A DNA stretch of 52,178 nucleotides from assembly GCF_016765695.1 (NCBI RefSeq), contig NZ_JAETGO010000086.1:1-52178 (forward strand), in the 5' to 3' direction. The notes beneath the pieces were generated by a model, which saw nothing but the letters and a program-made list of their open reading frames with translations, had not been told where the DNA came from and ran no database searches. Origin of the DNA: Sporosalibacterium faouarense. Lineage in GTDB: Bacteria > Bacillota > Clostridia > Tissierellales > VENL01. Shown here one piece after another: positions 51,420 to 52,178 of the stretch (positions are counted from its first letter, which is position 1; every line of letters starts with the position of its first letter). Both the position numbers and the translations under genes were made by a program.

Positions 51420-52178
51420 TTAATGTGCAAACTCTATCGTCATGTCAGATGGATCTCTATAATATTCTTTTCCATCACCTTCATCTGTAATATCAATTTC
51501 GGCAATAACCCCTATTCCCCATGCTCCTCCAACCTCTAAATCAAAATAATGTCTAATTTCGTTTTCATCAACATAATTAACACCTGCCTTAAAATGACCA
51601 CCTACAGAACCCAGACCTGGAGATAATCCTATTTTCACTCTATGATTTGTTCCTTGTGCATCAAAGGTAGCACTTCCTTCTACAATAGCAGCATAGGCTT
51701 CAACATTAAGAACACCACCTCGCCCATCTTGGCGATTTTGTATATCTGCCATTATTCCTGCACTTCCTCTTGCATAGGAACCATCCAAGTCTAAAATATC
51801 ATCATAATTTCCTAAATCTAAATTATGAATTTTAGCTTTTACTATACTCCCATCCATAACTGCACCAAAATCACCTCCTGTTGCAGTCACTCTACCAACT
51901 TTAATATATATATCATCTTCTTCTGGACTTCCTAATCCTTCAAGTTTAACTGATTCTACTAAGTCAACTGGTCCATTATCCTCATAACTACTATATGGGT
52001 AAGAGCCAGTATAATATGCTCTAGGTGAATTCTGCGAACTATTTCCTGCTCCATCCTTACAATGTCCACTAGGGTAAACATACTTCACAGGATTATTTGA
52101 CACATATACATATAGGTTCAGTCCATCTCCCCTAAATGTATCCTCTTGAGTAAACCTTCCTATGTTAGGTGCATAATA
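51420..52178 (-). CDS. RHS-repeat protein, C-terminal end (5' part outside the window)
   Basis: The reading frame runs in from the window edge and gives 252 residues. Its first part is the RHS-repeat-associated core (YYAPNIGRFTQEDTFRGDG, then LNLYVYVSNNPVKYVYPSGH). The remaining 220 residues are a Gly-rich, beta-looking tail (GLGSPEEDDIYIKVGRVTATGGDFG; VGGHFKAGVNYVDENEIRHYFDLEVGGAWGIGVIAEIDI) that I cannot assign. In polymorphic toxins the tail after the core is the toxin. Unusually, the core's DPxG-type Asp is Tyr here (YPSGH), and that Asp is important for self-cleavage in RHS proteins. Small membrane genes follow on the same strand. Confidence 0.85.
   Translation of the reverse strand, partial: YYAPNIGRFTQEDTFRGDGLNLYVYVSNNPVKYVYPSGHCKDGAGNSSQNSPRAYYTGSYPYSSYEDNGPVDLVESVKLEGLGSPEEDDIYIKVGRVTATGGDFGAVMDGSIVKAKIHNLDLGNYDDILDLDGSYARGSAGIMADIQNRQDGRGGVLNVEAYAAIVEGSATFDAQGTNHRVKIGLSPGLGSVGGHFKAGVNYVDENEIRHYFDLEVGGAWGIGVIAEIDITDEGDGKEYYRDPSDMTIEFAH

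Noticed and set aside
1-52178. tRNA, rRNA, CRISPR array, prophage or insertion sequence
   Set aside because: None was recognised on reading both strands; no tandem repeat array with regular spacers and no transposase-like protein was seen.

Overview
The window is AT-rich DNA from a Gram-positive anaerobe. Strong purine-rich ribosome binding sites (often GGAGG or GGGGG), TTG and GTG starts, short AT spacers and U-tailed hairpin terminators point to class Clostridia. The metabolic genes suggest an amino-acid fermenter: a complete glycine cleavage operon under a tandem glycine riboswitch, a cysteine desulfidase with its sigma-54 activator, a 2-oxoacid:ferredoxin oxidoreductase, and a glyoxylate/hydroxypyruvate reductase near a glycerate kinase. 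No genus can be named from the sequence alone. No tRNA, rRNA, CRISPR array or transposase was seen.

Region 1 (1-7.6 kb) is the standout. It looks like a ribosomally made, post-translationally modified peptide (RiPP) locus of the CXXX-repeat type with its own peptide quorum-sensing switch. Reading along the minus strand it holds an unannotated 48-codon pre-pheromone gene (5886-6032), a peptide ABC exporter, a cytoplasmic subtilisin-like protease, a 712-residue maturase that fuses a radical SAM/SPASM enzyme to a second SPASM-like module, a 96-residue accessory protein, and a precursor with ten cysteines at exactly every fourth residue. An XRE-TPR (RRNPP-type) regulator is transcribed divergently. 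The divergent promoters each carry a matching 15-bp dyad 5-6 bases after the -10 box, so both may answer to the same regulator. A perfect 17-bp inverted repeat flanks the precursor gene. A truncated MacB-type ABC ATPase lies beyond it.

Region 2 (7.7-12.7 kb) is a TetR-controlled ABC-2 export operon. Its promoter has a perfect 20-bp palindrome overlapping the -35/-10 spacer and a second near-copy 34 bp downstream. A methyltransferase gene lies upstream. Region 3 (13-16.9 kb) is the cdsB-cdsR cysteine degradation pair, with a textbook sigma-54 promoter and repeated upstream activator sites. Region 4 (16.9-22 kb) has tldD-tldE, a block of unexplained inverted repeats with tiny ORFs, an alpha/alpha-toroid protein and an acetyltransferase. 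Region 5 (22.1-28.2 kb) is the glycine riboswitch plus gcvT-gcvH-gcvPA-gcvPB-lpdA.

Region 6 (28.6-50.2 kb) is a mix of mostly single genes: a leaderless Cu/Zn superoxide dismutase, a CapA-like protein, a DUF3160 lipoprotein, an FG-GAP-like protein, a DUF362 ferredoxin protein, a baeRF-type protein, a MATE pump, a YibE/F protein, korAB, a lipoprotein with transglutaminase-like motifs, glycerate kinase, a DMT transporter and a MerR regulator. Most are separated by clear terminators. Region 7 (50.3 kb to the end) is the C-terminal end of an RHS-repeat protein with a variable tail, followed by small genes, two of them membrane proteins, that could encode immunity.
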